Origin: Methanosarcina horonobensis HB-1 = JCM 15518
GTDB taxonomy: Archaea > Halobacteriota > Methanosarcinia > Methanosarcinales > Methanosarcinaceae
Length of the DNA stretch: 64,000 bases
Reading direction: 5' to 3'
NCBI RefSeq assembly: GCF_000970285.1
Contig: NZ_CP009516.1
Coordinates: forward strand, 847,036 to 911,035
Below the pieces are notes generated by a model. That model had not been told where the DNA came from. It made no database searches and was given only the letters and a program-made list of their open reading frames with translations. This document shows, piece after piece, positions 49,575-58,569 of this stretch. Made by a program: the position numbers and the translations under genes. Position 1 is the stretch's first letter, and each line of letters opens with the position of its first letter.

Positions 49575-49796
49575 ATTGAAGAATTCTGTAAAATTACATT
49601 TTTACGAAAATACATAGGTTTACTATAAAACATGTGCATAAATAAAACTATAAAGAAAAGAATAGAGATCCAATCTCATTTTACAGAACTTTCGGCACAT
49701 TGCTGACTGCACGGAATCACAAAAAGAAAAGCTTAAATTTTATTCATAATTACACATATCCAGTTATTGTCAACAACGATTCAATTTGGTTATGCT

Positions 49797-51263
49797 ATGA
49801 ACAGTACAATTACGTGGCTACACATTTCTGACACTCATTTTTGCAAAGAAAAGCATGATTTCGATAGCATGAGAGTTATTGATCGTTTTTTCGAGGACTT
49901 ATATTTTATGAAAACTAATTATAATCTATATCCTGATCTAATTTTTTTTACCGGTGATGTAGTATATAGTTGTACTGAGTCGACTCTCGAAAGTCAATAT
50001 AAGGAAGCTCAAGAATTCCTTGATAAAATACTAAGAACATTTTCAATTAAAAGCAATAATAATGTTTTTATCGTACCAGGAAATCATGATGTTGACCGTG
50101 TTTCAATATCACCCGAGCAAACATCTTGGTTGGATGATCAAGTAAAAAAAAACAGAATAGAAGCAAGCTTAAATGTCAATATAATGATACAAAAAAACAC
50201 TCCGCAATTTCAAAGGTATATGGAACGTCTTAATAAGTATAAGAAATTTTTAGAAGTAAACGATTATAAGCATCTTCTTGAAGATCCTGATCGTTTGACA
50301 TATTCAACAGTACGTGACATCAATGGATTTAATGTGGGAATTGTAGGATTGAACTCTGTTTGGTCTTCGCGAGGTGGTAGTGATGAAGATAGAGGAAGGT
50401 TATGGCTTGGAACTTATCAAATATCAAAAGCTTGCAATAAAATAAAAAACACTACATTTTCAATAGTTATTAGCCATCATCCACCAGATTGGTTTACATT
50501 TATGGAAGAAAAACTTATGTGCAAATATATTAGAAATGAATTTCAATTCTATCTTTTTGGACATGAGCACGAAGAATGGGTTACACCTATCGAAAATTAC
50601 ATCCGCATAACTTCTGGAGCTCTTTACAATGGTTTCGAACAAAAGCATGGATACAATTTTGTAAGGTTATATCCTCATGAAAATCGAGGAGAAATATTTT
50701 TACGAACTTATAACGGTGCCAGATGGATACCAGATATCATTGGGAATGAGACCGACAATGAAGGTAGATGGAATCTACAGGGAATATTCAACGAATCCTT
50801 TCCTATTCTAAGGAAAAACGATGAGAACAATTCATCCAAAGAAAGCAAAAATTCCGAATCAAATAAAGTAACTAATGTTAAAGAATCTGAAAAAATATCA
50901 AATAAAGCTGAAAGAAAAGATATTGAAAATAGGCTTGAGATATTTTATGCTCCTGCACAAAATGCTATAATGGTAGCGAATAAATTTATAAAAGAGCCTC
51001 AAAATCTAAAGACATTGTCTGAAATATGCAAGCATAAGAGAGGCTATGAACATCAAGATATGACTCCATTCGAAAGAGCAAGTATATACGTAGTCGAAGA
51101 ACTCAAACTGATTGCAAATTATCGTTTCCTAGCTAAAAAAGATACAATCAAATCATTTGAAAAATATGTGTATGAAGAAGAAAGCGAAGAAAATTACTTA
51201 GAACTATCAAGACTTATAAATAGGGATATAGAGGATTATCAAGAAAGTTTAAACAATATCTGA
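49797..51263 (+). CDS. Calcineurin-like metallophosphoesterase with unknown C-terminal region
   Basis: 488 residues from ATG 49797; TTG 49767 would add ten residues without a good ribosome site. The two-metal phosphoesterase site is complete: SDTHF (12-14), FFTGDVV, PGNHDVD, SHHPPDW and FGHEHEEW. After about residue 330 comes a Ser/Glu/Lys-rich linker (NNSSKESKNSESNK) and a helical C-terminal region of about 130 residues, FYAPAQNAIMVANKFI ... HQDMTPFERASIY, that I do not recognise. The gene is lone and AT-rich, unlike ilvC, which suggests transfer. Standalone calcineurin-like enzymes with extra domains occur in phage-defence islands, but nothing here proves such a role. Confidence 0.8.
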   Translation: MNSTITWLHISDTHFCKEKHDFDSMRVIDRFFEDLYFMKTNYNLYPDLIFFTGDVVYSCTESTLESQYKEAQEFLDKILRTFSIKSNNNVFIVPGNHDVDRVSISPEQTSWLDDQVKKNRIEASLNVNIMIQKNTPQFQRYMERLNKYKKFLEVNDYKHLLEDPDRLTYSTVRDINGFNVGIVGLNSVWSSRGGSDEDRGRLWLGTYQISKACNKIKNTTFSIVISHHPPDWFTFMEEKLMCKYIRNEFQFYLFGHEHEEWVTPIENYIRITSGALYNGFEQKHGYNFVRLYPHENRGEIFLRTYNGARWIPDIIGNETDNEGRWNLQGIFNESFPILRKNDENNSSKESKNSESNKVTNVKESEKISNKAERKDIENRLEIFYAPAQNAIMVANKFIKEPQNLKTLSEICKHKRGYEHQDMTPFERASIYVVEELKLIANYRFLAKKDTIKSFEKYVYEEESEENYLELSRLINRDIEDYQESLNNI

Positions 51264-51529
51264 AATCGGGTATTTGCATGCCTGAACATCCGGATTTAAC
51301 TTTTTTGTAAATTATTATCTTGGCTTTAATTCCACAAAGTTCAAAAAATAAAGTCTAAATTTGAAGAAAACATTTAAATATTAAGCATTTTTTCTACAAT
51401 TATTCAAGATTACATAAATATCATGTATTTGTGTGTAAAATTAGCAATAAACTGTACAAATAAAAAAATCAAGTTGTTTTTTGAGAGGGGTCCGGAATGT
51501 AAATTATCGAACAAACATAAGGAGGAGTA

Positions 51530-52825
51530 ATGTACCAGCATCCTAAGGACTTTCTGTTAGATTTATATGAATCTTGTCTTAATGCTATTCGGGGCGAAAA
51601 AGTAGTTCCAGCGCATCTGCCGGAGCCTCCGAAAGGCCGAACCATCGTTGTTGGTGCCGGTAAAGCAGCCGCTGCTATGGCTCAAGCTGTCGAAGCCCAC
51701 TATGCTGGGACTATAGACAATGGACTCGTCGTTACACGCCATGGGCATGGAATGCCATTGAAAAAGATTAAACTTGTCGAAGCCGACCATCCAGTGCCCG
51801 GCGAAGCTGGGAAGAAAGCGGCAGAAGATATTCTCAACCTTGCAAGTAGGCTTAAATCTAATGATCTGCTCTTGTGTCTTTTTTCCGGTGGCAGTTCCGC
51901 GTTACTGACGCTGCCTGCTCCTGGTATTGAGTTGAGCGATTTACAAAAAGTAAATGAAGCTTTGTTGAATGAGAGAGCAACTATCCATGAGATCAACTGC
52001 GTCCGGAAACATTTGTCAGCGATCTCAGGCGGGCGTTTGGCACGCGCTGCAAATGGAGCGCGCGTTGTTTCGCTCATTATTTCAGATGTTCCTGATGATG
52101 ACCTCTCAGTGATCGCTTCGGGGCCTACCGTCGGTGACCCAACAACGTTCGCTGACGCTCTAGGGGTTTTGGAACGTTATAATATCTTCACGCCGCCTTC
52201 TATTTTGGTTTTTCTAAAGGAAGCGAGGGAGGAAACCGTCAAGCCCGAAGATCCGATTTTTAAACGAGTCACCAATATTTTGATTGCTACCCCCCAAGAT
52301 GCGCTAGAGGCCGCAGCCGCCTATGCGAGGCATCAATGTATCACACCACATATTCTCGGAAACGCCATTGAGGGCGAAGCGCACGATGTGGCTTTGGTAA
52401 TGGCGGGAATAACGAAACAGGTTCTCAATTTCAACCAACCTTTTTCCGCCCCTTGTGTGATTTTGTCAGGTGGGGAAACAACAGTAACTGTTAAAGGTAA
52501 AGGAAAAGGCGGGCGCAATACCGAATTTCTTCTTTATTTCCTAATGGCAATGAAAGGCAACCCGCATGTGTACGCGATTTCATGTGACACCGACGGCACT
52601 GATGGGACTGAAGATAACGCGGGTGCTTTTATGCTTCCGGATATGTATAAGGAAGCAAAGGCTTTTGACGTGATGCCTATAAAATATGCGAGTGATAATG
52701 ACTCATACAGTTTTTTTAAGCGATGCAATGGATTAGTTTTTACCAACCCTACACGCACGAATGTAAGTGACTTTCGAGCAATATATATCCAAGGTAAAGC
52801 TGTTCAGTTGCAAAAAAAATTATGA
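51530..52825 (+). CDS. Glycerate 2-kinase (GckA/TtuD, MOFRL family)
   Basis: 431 residues. N-terminal nucleotide-binding-like part with IVVGAGKAAAAMAQAVE (39-55) and LCLFSGGSSALLTLPAPG, then DVPDDDLSVIASGPTVGDPTTF; the C-terminal MOFRL domain has ILSGGETTVTVKGKGKGGRNTEF and SCDTDGTDGTEDNAGA. These are hallmark motifs of the type II glycerate kinases that make 2-phosphoglycerate from D-glycerate. AAGGAGG precedes ATG 51530. G+C content and wording differ from adjacent AT-rich genes, suggesting acquisition from bacteria. It has no pathway neighbours here. Confidence 0.9.
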   Translation: MYQHPKDFLLDLYESCLNAIRGEKVVPAHLPEPPKGRTIVVGAGKAAAAMAQAVEAHYAGTIDNGLVVTRHGHGMPLKKIKLVEADHPVPGEAGKKAAEDILNLASRLKSNDLLLCLFSGGSSALLTLPAPGIELSDLQKVNEALLNERATIHEINCVRKHLSAISGGRLARAANGARVVSLIISDVPDDDLSVIASGPTVGDPTTFADALGVLERYNIFTPPSILVFLKEAREETVKPEDPIFKRVTNILIATPQDALEAAAAYARHQCITPHILGNAIEGEAHDVALVMAGITKQVLNFNQPFSAPCVILSGGETTVTVKGKGKGGRNTEFLLYFLMAMKGNPHVYAISCDTDGTDGTEDNAGAFMLPDMYKEAKAFDVMPIKYASDNDSYSFFKRCNGLVFTNPTRTNVSDFRAIYIQGKAVQLQKKL

Positions 52826-53418
52826 TCTGAAAGACGTAAAAATTCATAGTTTTTGTGTTCTATCCTGAAATTATTTCACTTTGAAACTTCTAGTAAGTTC
52901 TATATGAATGAATTTTATAAAATTCAAAACTACGGCTGTTTTTCGATATCAGGAGCCATATAAAAAACTGCCTATGTGTTTCTTACTATTTTTTCGCATT
53001 TGTGTGGGTATCGAAGGAAACAAGCATATTCCTATATACTATGGAACAATCGAAAAAACAGAAACATAGGCATTTATGGAAAATTTTGCCTGGAAAGGGC
53101 AATTTTCATTATAAAAATTGAGCGATAAAACAGGAATTATACTTTAAGTGTTACGTTTTTTAATAAAAGTATATTAGTTTCACATACTGAGAGCAAAACG
53201 GAATTTTTCTGAAATCTATAGGAAATCTGTGACTTCTAGATTATACATAAATTCCAATAAAATCTATGCATCATATATTCGAATTTACAGAACTTTCAAT
53301 ATACTGCCTTTTTGTCTGGATTGCTTACCTGTCTGCGGTAAAGTTTCATAATTTAATGTTGATACTTTAACCGAAGGCTTACAAATCCAAAACTTAGAAC
53401 TCAATCTGGAGAATAAGC
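52826..53418. other. Intergenic region with a long imperfect inverted repeat
   Basis: AT-rich with an inverted repeat of about 22-28 bases: TGCCTATGTGTTTCT...TTTTTTCG (52969-52996) versus CGAAAAAACAGAAACATAGGCA (53051-53072, given here as two parts CGAAAAAACA and GAAACATAGGCA). This could be a small mobile-element relic or a folded RNA. The nitroreductase ribosome site TGGAG closes the region. Confidence 0.4.
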
Positions 53419-53961
53419 ATGGCAGTAACGGGAGAAAGCAAAATCATAGATACGATCCTTAACAGACGGAGTGTCCGTGAGTTTACGGACAGGCAGATCA
53501 GCAAGGAAGAAATCAGCACAATACTCAACGCAGGCCGCTGGGCTCCTTCCGGTTTGAACAACCAGCCCTGGCGCTTTGTTGTTGTCAGAGGCCCAAAAAC
53601 CATCCATCAGCTTTCTGAATGTACTCATTATTCTGGCATTGTTGCGGGAGCTCCTCTGCTCATTGCAGCCTTTCTGGACACCGAAAGTTCTTACAACAGA
53701 ACAAAAGACGTCCAGGCGGTAGGGGCTTCCATCCAGAATATGCTCCTTACCTGCTGTGAACTCGGCCTGGGTGCGGTCTGGCTGGGAGAAATCCTGAATC
53801 AGCATGAGAAGGTTAATTCGATCCTGGGCTGTCCGCCAAAACTCGAACTCATGGCAGTGCTTGCCATCGGGGAACCTGCTCCCGGAAAACGCAGTTCTGC
53901 ACGGAAAGCCCTTTCTGAACTTGTGTTTGAAGAAAGATATGGAGAGAAGTGGGAAGAGTAA
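53419..53961 (+). CDS. Nitroreductase-family FMN protein
   Basis: 180 residues. FMN-binding residues are in ILNRRSVREFTDR (Arg-Arg-Ser near 16-18) and APSGLNNQPWRFVVV; later VQAVGASIQNMLLTCCELGLGAVWLGEI carries the Cys-rich family helix. Nitroreductase-like proteins reduce quinones, nitro compounds or serve as flavin reductases; the physiological role is open. Start ATG 53419 with TGGAG upstream. A perfect hairpin follows the stop (53981-54000). Confidence 0.88.
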   Translation: MAVTGESKIIDTILNRRSVREFTDRQISKEEISTILNAGRWAPSGLNNQPWRFVVVRGPKTIHQLSECTHYSGIVAGAPLLIAAFLDTESSYNRTKDVQAVGASIQNMLLTCCELGLGAVWLGEILNQHEKVNSILGCPPKLELMAVLAIGEPAPGKRSSARKALSELVFEERYGEKWEE

Positions 53962-53980
53962 TATACTTAATTCAGTACAA

Positions 53981-54000
53981 AACCCGGAGGTTTCCGGGTT
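53981..54000 (+). terminator. Hairpin after the nitroreductase gene
   Basis: AACCCGGA-GGTT-TCCGGGTT, an 8-bp perfect stem with a 4-base loop, 20 bases past the stop. A T-rich stretch (CATTTTTTGG) follows 14 bases later. Confidence 0.6.
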
Positions 54001-54589
54001 ATCCTGGGAAATGCTCATTTTTTGGTCAATTTCCTTTGAATTAATTGTGGTTACCGGTGCTGATCAAACCTGATACTGGTATCTGTTACTTTTTTCTTAG
54101 AGAATGTATTTTTTTATTCTTTTTGGTAATACAAATTTTTAATATAATAACATTAAATACTATAAAGCTAAAGAAAAGTATTAAATATAAGCTAGTCATA
54201 CATATAATCTGTCTAGCGAACAGACGCAAAATAGAAAACGCCTCCTAAATCTATACACGAACTTGCAGTGCTGGAATTCCTCACCTGTAGTGCAGGCAGG
54301 TGTGGAGTTTCAGGTGCAAGGGAAGGTTAAGAAAAATTCCGGTAATTTGCGCAGAAAAATCTTTTCGGGTATTTTCCCGGGCATATGTTCTGAAAAAAGG
54401 TAATGCATCTGAGTTTTTTATGGAAAAGTCAGATTGGTTATAATTTATACTGTTGCATGGCTAACTATCATTCTGATAATTTCAAGTCGGCAAAACTATC
54501 TTTTAGCTCATCAAATCGATAATGGAATGCCATACCCGATTTGAAATTTTTATGAAAAATTGAGAATATTTGTTCTTTGATTGAGGAGC

Positions 54590-54644
54590 GAACTACCCCG
54601 CCCTGCTTTCTGATGAAAGCGAGGACTGAGCTTCCTTCGAGTAT
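54590..54644 (-). ncRNA. Putative omega-RNA scaffold at the TnpB right end
   Basis: Position directly 3' of tnpB on the same strand, with the terminal hairpin GCTTTC-ATCA-GAAAGC (54620-54605) followed by a GGGCGGGG block. TnpB nucleases use RNA from this place, the guide being the sequence just past the right end (near 54590 or lower coordinates). Extent and guide are inferred. Confidence 0.45.
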
Positions 54645-55892
54645 TTACGTCATTTGTGGATAAGGCTCGAAGAACCTTATCGACGTCGGCAAACCTGTTT
54701 GTCGAAGATTATCAGAGAATTTCTGATAGCCTGTCCACAAGGCATTCTGTGATAGGAAATTTGTCATGATATTGATTGCACTATTGCGATCTCTATCAAT
54801 GTAGTTTCCGCAATCACATTCCATATTTCGTTTCCAGAGTGGCATATCGTGGATTTTCCCACAGACATAACACGTTTTGGAAGTATAGCTTTCATCAATT
54901 TTTATTACCTTTTTACCTATAAGTTCTGCTTTATAGGCTAAAAATTCGATGAAGCGAGATAAATATCCTTGATTTTGAATGGATCTATTCATAGCTCTTT
55001 TTCTTTTTCCTTTAAGTTTTTTGGATTGAGCCATGTTTTTAACTTTCAGATTCCCAACAATAATAGTATTAGCCTTAGTATTATTGACCATTTTCTTTGA
55101 CAGTTTATGCTGGAAATCCCTCAGTTGATTAGATTTTTTCCTTTCCATTATCCTGTAATTTCCATGAAGTTTTACCCATTTCCTACTTTTCTTTTTACAA
55201 TGATCCTTTCGGGATTTGATTTTATCCATTTTTGGTTGCCAATATTTGTCAGGTCTGGGACTTTTTATTTCATGAAATTTTCCTTTAAGATTGATACAGG
55301 TTACTATTTTTGTTATTCCTGCATCTATAGTCTGATAACAACCATTATCAATATATTCAGGTGTGGCTACTTCATAAGTAACAGAAATATAGAAATCTCC
55401 TTTAGCATGGAAAGGGTCGTCATTATAGATCTCAATTTGTTTTATATTTTCAAATTTTTTCCCTATATAAAAAACAAGTTTGGTGTCATTTATTTTATGA
55501 GAGAAAGAAATGACACTACCACTCTGATAAAATCCGCTTTGATTATAAGGAATTGTTTGAAAATATTTCCTGTTTTTGAAATTTGGAGGTCTGGCATTTA
55601 GATCTCCGTTTTTCCTGAGAGCAAAAAAAGATCTATGATCCGCATCAAGTTTTTTAAGAACTCCCTGTAAAGTCTTTGAATAAACCGCTTTATATTCAGG
55701 ATTTCTTTTCTTGAGATCTGGCAATTTGTTTTGTTGATCTACATACTTGATGTTCTTTCTTTCAAGTTTCCATGCATCTTTTCTTTCGGCTAAAGCCAGG
55801 TTATACAGAGAACAACATTTATCTGAAAGTTCCCACAGGACTTTCAATTGTTCATCTGTTGGATAAATCTTAACTTTTGCCGTTAAATGCAT
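54645..55892 (-). CDS. tnpB: TnpB RNA-guided endonuclease (OrfB), rearranged RuvC site
   Basis: 415 residues. RuvC-I is TIDAGITK (Asp190), the zinc finger CYVCG (341-345) and CDCG (359-362), and RuvC-III IDRDRNSA (Asp366/Asp368). At the RuvC-II site, where most TnpBs have V-E-D-L, this protein reads TIIVGNLKVKNM, with Gly280 in place of the catalytic Glu. A glutamate appears instead at 334 in KIDESYTSKTC, where the common form is D-P-x-x-T-S. A displaced glutamate of this kind has been described for some TnpBs and Fanzor proteins, so it may still cut; otherwise it is a dead, RNA-guided binding protein. No tnpA accompanies it. Confidence 0.9.
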   Translation of the reverse strand: MHLTAKVKIYPTDEQLKVLWELSDKCCSLYNLALAERKDAWKLERKNIKYVDQQNKLPDLKKRNPEYKAVYSKTLQGVLKKLDADHRSFFALRKNGDLNARPPNFKNRKYFQTIPYNQSGFYQSGSVISFSHKINDTKLVFYIGKKFENIKQIEIYNDDPFHAKGDFYISVTYEVATPEYIDNGCYQTIDAGITKIVTCINLKGKFHEIKSPRPDKYWQPKMDKIKSRKDHCKKKSRKWVKLHGNYRIMERKKSNQLRDFQHKLSKKMVNNTKANTIIVGNLKVKNMAQSKKLKGKRKRAMNRSIQNQGYLSRFIEFLAYKAELIGKKVIKIDESYTSKTCYVCGKIHDMPLWKRNMECDCGNYIDRDRNSAINIMTNFLSQNALWTGYQKFSDNLRQTGLPTSIRFFEPYPQMT

Positions 55893-56115
55893 AATAGTAT
55901 ATAAGCAGAAGGTATATATAAGTAGGCCTTCAGAATCAGAAAAAGTTAATTGTTTAGAAGTTGACGGCTTTCATCCCCCACCTGCCAACCTGCGGCTGTC
56001 GAGGAAGGAGACTTCCCGCCTTAGAGTTAAATTTATAAGCTATTTAGCACTATAAACAGCCAGTTAACTGATTACTGTCTCAAGAATCCATTAACTGATC
56101 TGAACTTTTCATAAT

Positions 56116-56187
56116 AGGTCTGTGGTGTAGAGGATATCACTGGAGCCTCCGGAGCTCCGAACCTGGGTTCGATTCCCAGCAGACCTG
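56116..56187 (+). tRNA. tRNA-Arg (anticodon CCG)
   Basis: Cloverleaf by eye: acceptor AGGTCTG / CAGACCT (7 bp), D-arm GTGT...TCAC, anticodon stem GGAGC / GCTCC with loop CTCCGGA (anticodon CCG), T-arm CTGGG-TTCGATT-CCCAG, discriminator G. The CCA is not encoded, as usual in archaea. A TATA-like TTTATAAG lies about 85 bases upstream. Reads codon CGG. Confidence 0.93.
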
Positions 56188-56329
56188 TTTACTTTTAACT
56201 GCCTATTTAAGGTCTGGTTTTACTTCAATTTTCTTTTGGACAAAACTTTTAAAGTCTAAAATGAAATATAAAAAACAAGACATCAGTTTTATAAGAAAAC
56301 AGGATATCAGTTTTAAAGGTGCTTATATA

Positions 56330-56509
56330 ATGGCTAGAAGATTAAATCGCCGCTTTCTGCGCGCTGGAAGGAGACTATCTTTAGTTCAGTTAATTCTCAT
56401 AGCAATAATACTTTACTTTTTGCTGCGAATTCTTTTGCCTCTTGTGTGGACTTTTATTTTAGTTCTTGCTTTAATTATACTTTTGAAAGTAGTGCTGGAA
56501 AATCTATAA
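56330..56509 (+). CDS. Small basic membrane protein, 59 aa
   Basis: MARRLNRRFLRAGRRLS is strongly basic, followed by two adjoining hydrophobic segments (about 18-37 and 40-56) separated by a Pro/Trp turn. ATG 56330 has AGGTG 9 bases upstream; an outer frame from 56261 repeats the phrase QDISF and lacks a ribosome site. I know no function. Its 3' end plus trailer is duplicated at 60175-60230, so this locus took part in a rearrangement. Confidence 0.6.
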   Translation: MARRLNRRFLRAGRRLSLVQLILIAIILYFLLRILLPLVWTFILVLALIILLKVVLENL

Positions 56510-56753
56510 TTAATTTTTGATGCATTTCAGATTCTACATTTTTGCTACTTTGGTCCAAGCAATCTATCAAGAAGAAACCAGACAGTTCTTGGCACTACTT
56601 TTTTGGTGATCAAAATTTGAACCCGGCATTCATGCAGGTTTACAGACCATAAAGCGCACTTTTTGCCAAAACACTGTAGAAGAAAAGTATTGGCTTATTA
56701 ACCATTAACCCTTCCTAAACCTCATCTATCCCGTAGCAAGGTAGATTTTATTA

Positions 56754-58235
56754 TCACTTATTAATTGTTGGGTTGATGGGCATTTTAAAGATTCGCTTCT
56801 CGGTCACATACTTAATGATGCCTTTCAGAAACTCCTTGTCATCCTTGCTCAAGTCACAAAAGAGATGGATCAGCCCTTCGAACATTGCCTTCGTTTCGCG
56901 ACAATACAGGGGCTCAGGTCTGTGCATATCCCCAGTATGTGCCTTGTTGTTGTAGAAGCAGCCGCCTCCGCAGAAATAGCGCGCCCAGCAACTCCAGCAT
57001 TCTGGCAAATGATCCACGACCGCCCTCCAATAGTCGTTTAACCCTTCAATATGGTAGTCTGCAATATTCCCAAAACGCAATTCCTCTATCCCCACAAACC
57101 TGTGGCAGGGATAGATATCTCCGTCTGCGGAGATGGCGACCATACCTTTACCAATTCCGCATCCATAGTAGCGTTTCTGCCCGAAATCCATTTCTGCCAT
57201 GACGTGCAAGAGACCCGGCAGATAATTTTTATCGATCGCTCTTGCCCTTATAGCGGCGAGCAATTGCTCCGTTTCCTTGCGATTAAACGCCAGCATCCGT
57301 TGCAAGGCTTCTTCTCTGGCCGAGGGAATATCTGCGAGCTGCGTGTTCAGAAGCACGGGGGAAGCCTTGGTAATAAAGCAGGTTGTGAATCCAGCTCGCT
57401 CCATTCCCTCTTTGACCCGAAAAGGGTCGGCCTCACCACAAAGTGTTGCTCGACCCGTCAGGTGGGGGATAACCGCCCGCAACTTTTGGATATTTGCGGA
57501 GACCTTATCATACGATCCCTTACCGTTCTTGAAGGGACGCTGACTGTTTTGGTATTCGGACGGACCGTCAAAGCTGATAAAGGTTCTTATCTTTTCTTCC
57601 TTGAGAAATGTGATGATCTCCTCATTCAACAACGAACCGTTAGTTGTGATGCTGAAGAAGACCTGCTTCCCTTTTCTCATTCCCTGTCTTTTGGCGAAAG
57701 GCACGATTTTTCTCATCAAGGAAAAGTTCATCAAGGGTTCTCCCCCGAAAAAACTGATACTTACGCTTTCGGCTTTTTTGGAATTTTCCATCAGCCAGTC
57801 AACCGCTCGGAACGCTGTTTCTTCCGTCATCATTCCTTTCCCAGCATAATGCCCCCCGCCACCATAGCAATAGACACAGCGCATATTGCACTCTTGCGCA
57901 AGGAAAAGGGAGATGTTAACCACCGGATACTCGAATTCCTCGCATGATCCTATCGACTCGCCATCCGCCACAGCCTCGGACGTCTCATCCTCCTCTCCGG
58001 CAACCAGCTTTAATTTGCGCAACTCCTCCATGGCGGATTCCGGAATCAGACAGCCGAAAGCTGAATCCACCTTCTTGATCATAGATGCCAACCGGGCGGA
58101 GATTGGGGAGACTGCCTTATTGCCCACGTCGACCAGATAATGTGCATTATCATGTTCGAAAATATGGTATTCTCGCAACACGACGTTGCCGAAGTACCTC
58201 CGCCCTTCATACTCTATTTCGTAAGAGCCTAACAT
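56754..58235 (-). CDS. Radical SAM/SPASM peptide maturase
   Basis: 493 residues. Residues 1-80 form a small N-terminal domain (EYHIFEHDNAHYLVDVGNKAV) typical of peptide maturases. The radical SAM motif is CNMRCVYC (Cys116, 120, 123), with FFGGEPLMN (163-170) downstream. The SPASM domain has the complete seven-cysteine pattern: Cys359, 377, 413, 416, 422, 426, 445, binding two auxiliary 4Fe-4S clusters. Such enzymes cross-link or otherwise modify a peptide. Next to an NHLP-leader precursor (58570-58869) it forms a RiPP pair. AAGGAGG precedes the ATG. Base composition is visibly richer in G+C than flanking genes, indicating acquisition. The exact chemistry is unknown. Confidence 0.9.
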   Translation of the reverse strand: MLGSYEIEYEGRRYFGNVVLREYHIFEHDNAHYLVDVGNKAVSPISARLASMIKKVDSAFGCLIPESAMEELRKLKLVAGEEDETSEAVADGESIGSCEEFEYPVVNISLFLAQECNMRCVYCYGGGGHYAGKGMMTEETAFRAVDWLMENSKKAESVSISFFGGEPLMNFSLMRKIVPFAKRQGMRKGKQVFFSITTNGSLLNEEIITFLKEEKIRTFISFDGPSEYQNSQRPFKNGKGSYDKVSANIQKLRAVIPHLTGRATLCGEADPFRVKEGMERAGFTTCFITKASPVLLNTQLADIPSAREEALQRMLAFNRKETEQLLAAIRARAIDKNYLPGLLHVMAEMDFGQKRYYGCGIGKGMVAISADGDIYPCHRFVGIEELRFGNIADYHIEGLNDYWRAVVDHLPECWSCWARYFCGGGCFYNNKAHTGDMHRPEPLYCRETKAMFEGLIHLFCDLSKDDKEFLKGIIKYVTEKRIFKMPINPTINK

Positions 58236-58569
58236 CTTCCTCCTTCCGCTCCAAAATAATCAATCTATCAAATCTCCTCCTATCTGATACGATGCGAGGC
58301 ACTTTTGCACACCCAGTTCTGACGGACTAAAAGGTCCGGGCAATATGCAGGAACTGCATCCGGGAAAGGAGGTTTCCGCGCCAAGTGGTTTCAATCTTTA
58401 AGAAAACTGCGGATCAACAGAATTGCCCTCCGCGGACGTGAGGATACTTACGGCTTGAGGGTAACGGCAACCATCAAGGGTTCTGATCGCGGTTCTGATC
58501 GCAATTATCATTTCCGCAATGTAGTTTCAAGCTGGGTTAGGGCATCTTCTATCCCAAGCCTCCGATAAA
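58236..58569. other. Spacer between NHLP precursor and maturase
   Basis: 334 bases, G+C-rich compared with the surroundings and similar to the maturase gene. It holds an exact tandem repeat of GGTTCTGATCGC (58479-58490, 58491-58502). A short minus-strand frame, IEDALTQLETTLRK followed by TGA, near 58515-58560, has no start of its own and looks like the broken end of another gene. Confidence 0.4.

Larger units (their letters stand above)
49119..49796. other. Intergenic region between ilvC and the phosphoesterase
   Basis: After the ilvC terminator it holds an 11-bp perfect inverted repeat ATACGAACGTT (49544-49554) / AACGTTCGTAT (49564-49574) with a 9-base spacer, and two copies of ATACATAGGTTT (49350-49361 and 49611-49622 region). 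The remainder is AT-rich and without genes. Confidence 0.5.
53962..54644. other. Intergenic region between nitroreductase and TnpB right end
   Basis: Contains the nitroreductase terminator, a hairpin-forming CCTCACCTG ... CAGGTGTGG (54278-54308, one mismatch) and, at 54590-54644, the right end of the TnpB element. Otherwise nothing recognised. Confidence 0.4.
54590..56030 (-). mobile_element. IS1341-type (IS200/IS605 superfamily) element, tnpB only
   Basis: The element carries tnpB but no Y1 transposase (tnpA). Its right end on the minus strand, just past the stop, reads GAAGCTCAGTCCTC, hairpin GCTTTC-ATCA-GAAAGC (54620-54605), then GGGCGGGGTAGTTC, the form of an omega-RNA 3' scaffold. The left side (about 55965-56015) also has GC-rich stem-forming sequence. 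The exact ends are estimated because these elements lack terminal repeats. It lies about 90 bases upstream of a tRNA-Arg gene. Confidence 0.7.

Noticed and set aside
56116-56187. tRNA-Arg as the integration site of an element spanning to 60 kb
   Set aside because: I found no second copy of the tRNA 3' end downstream and no integrase gene.
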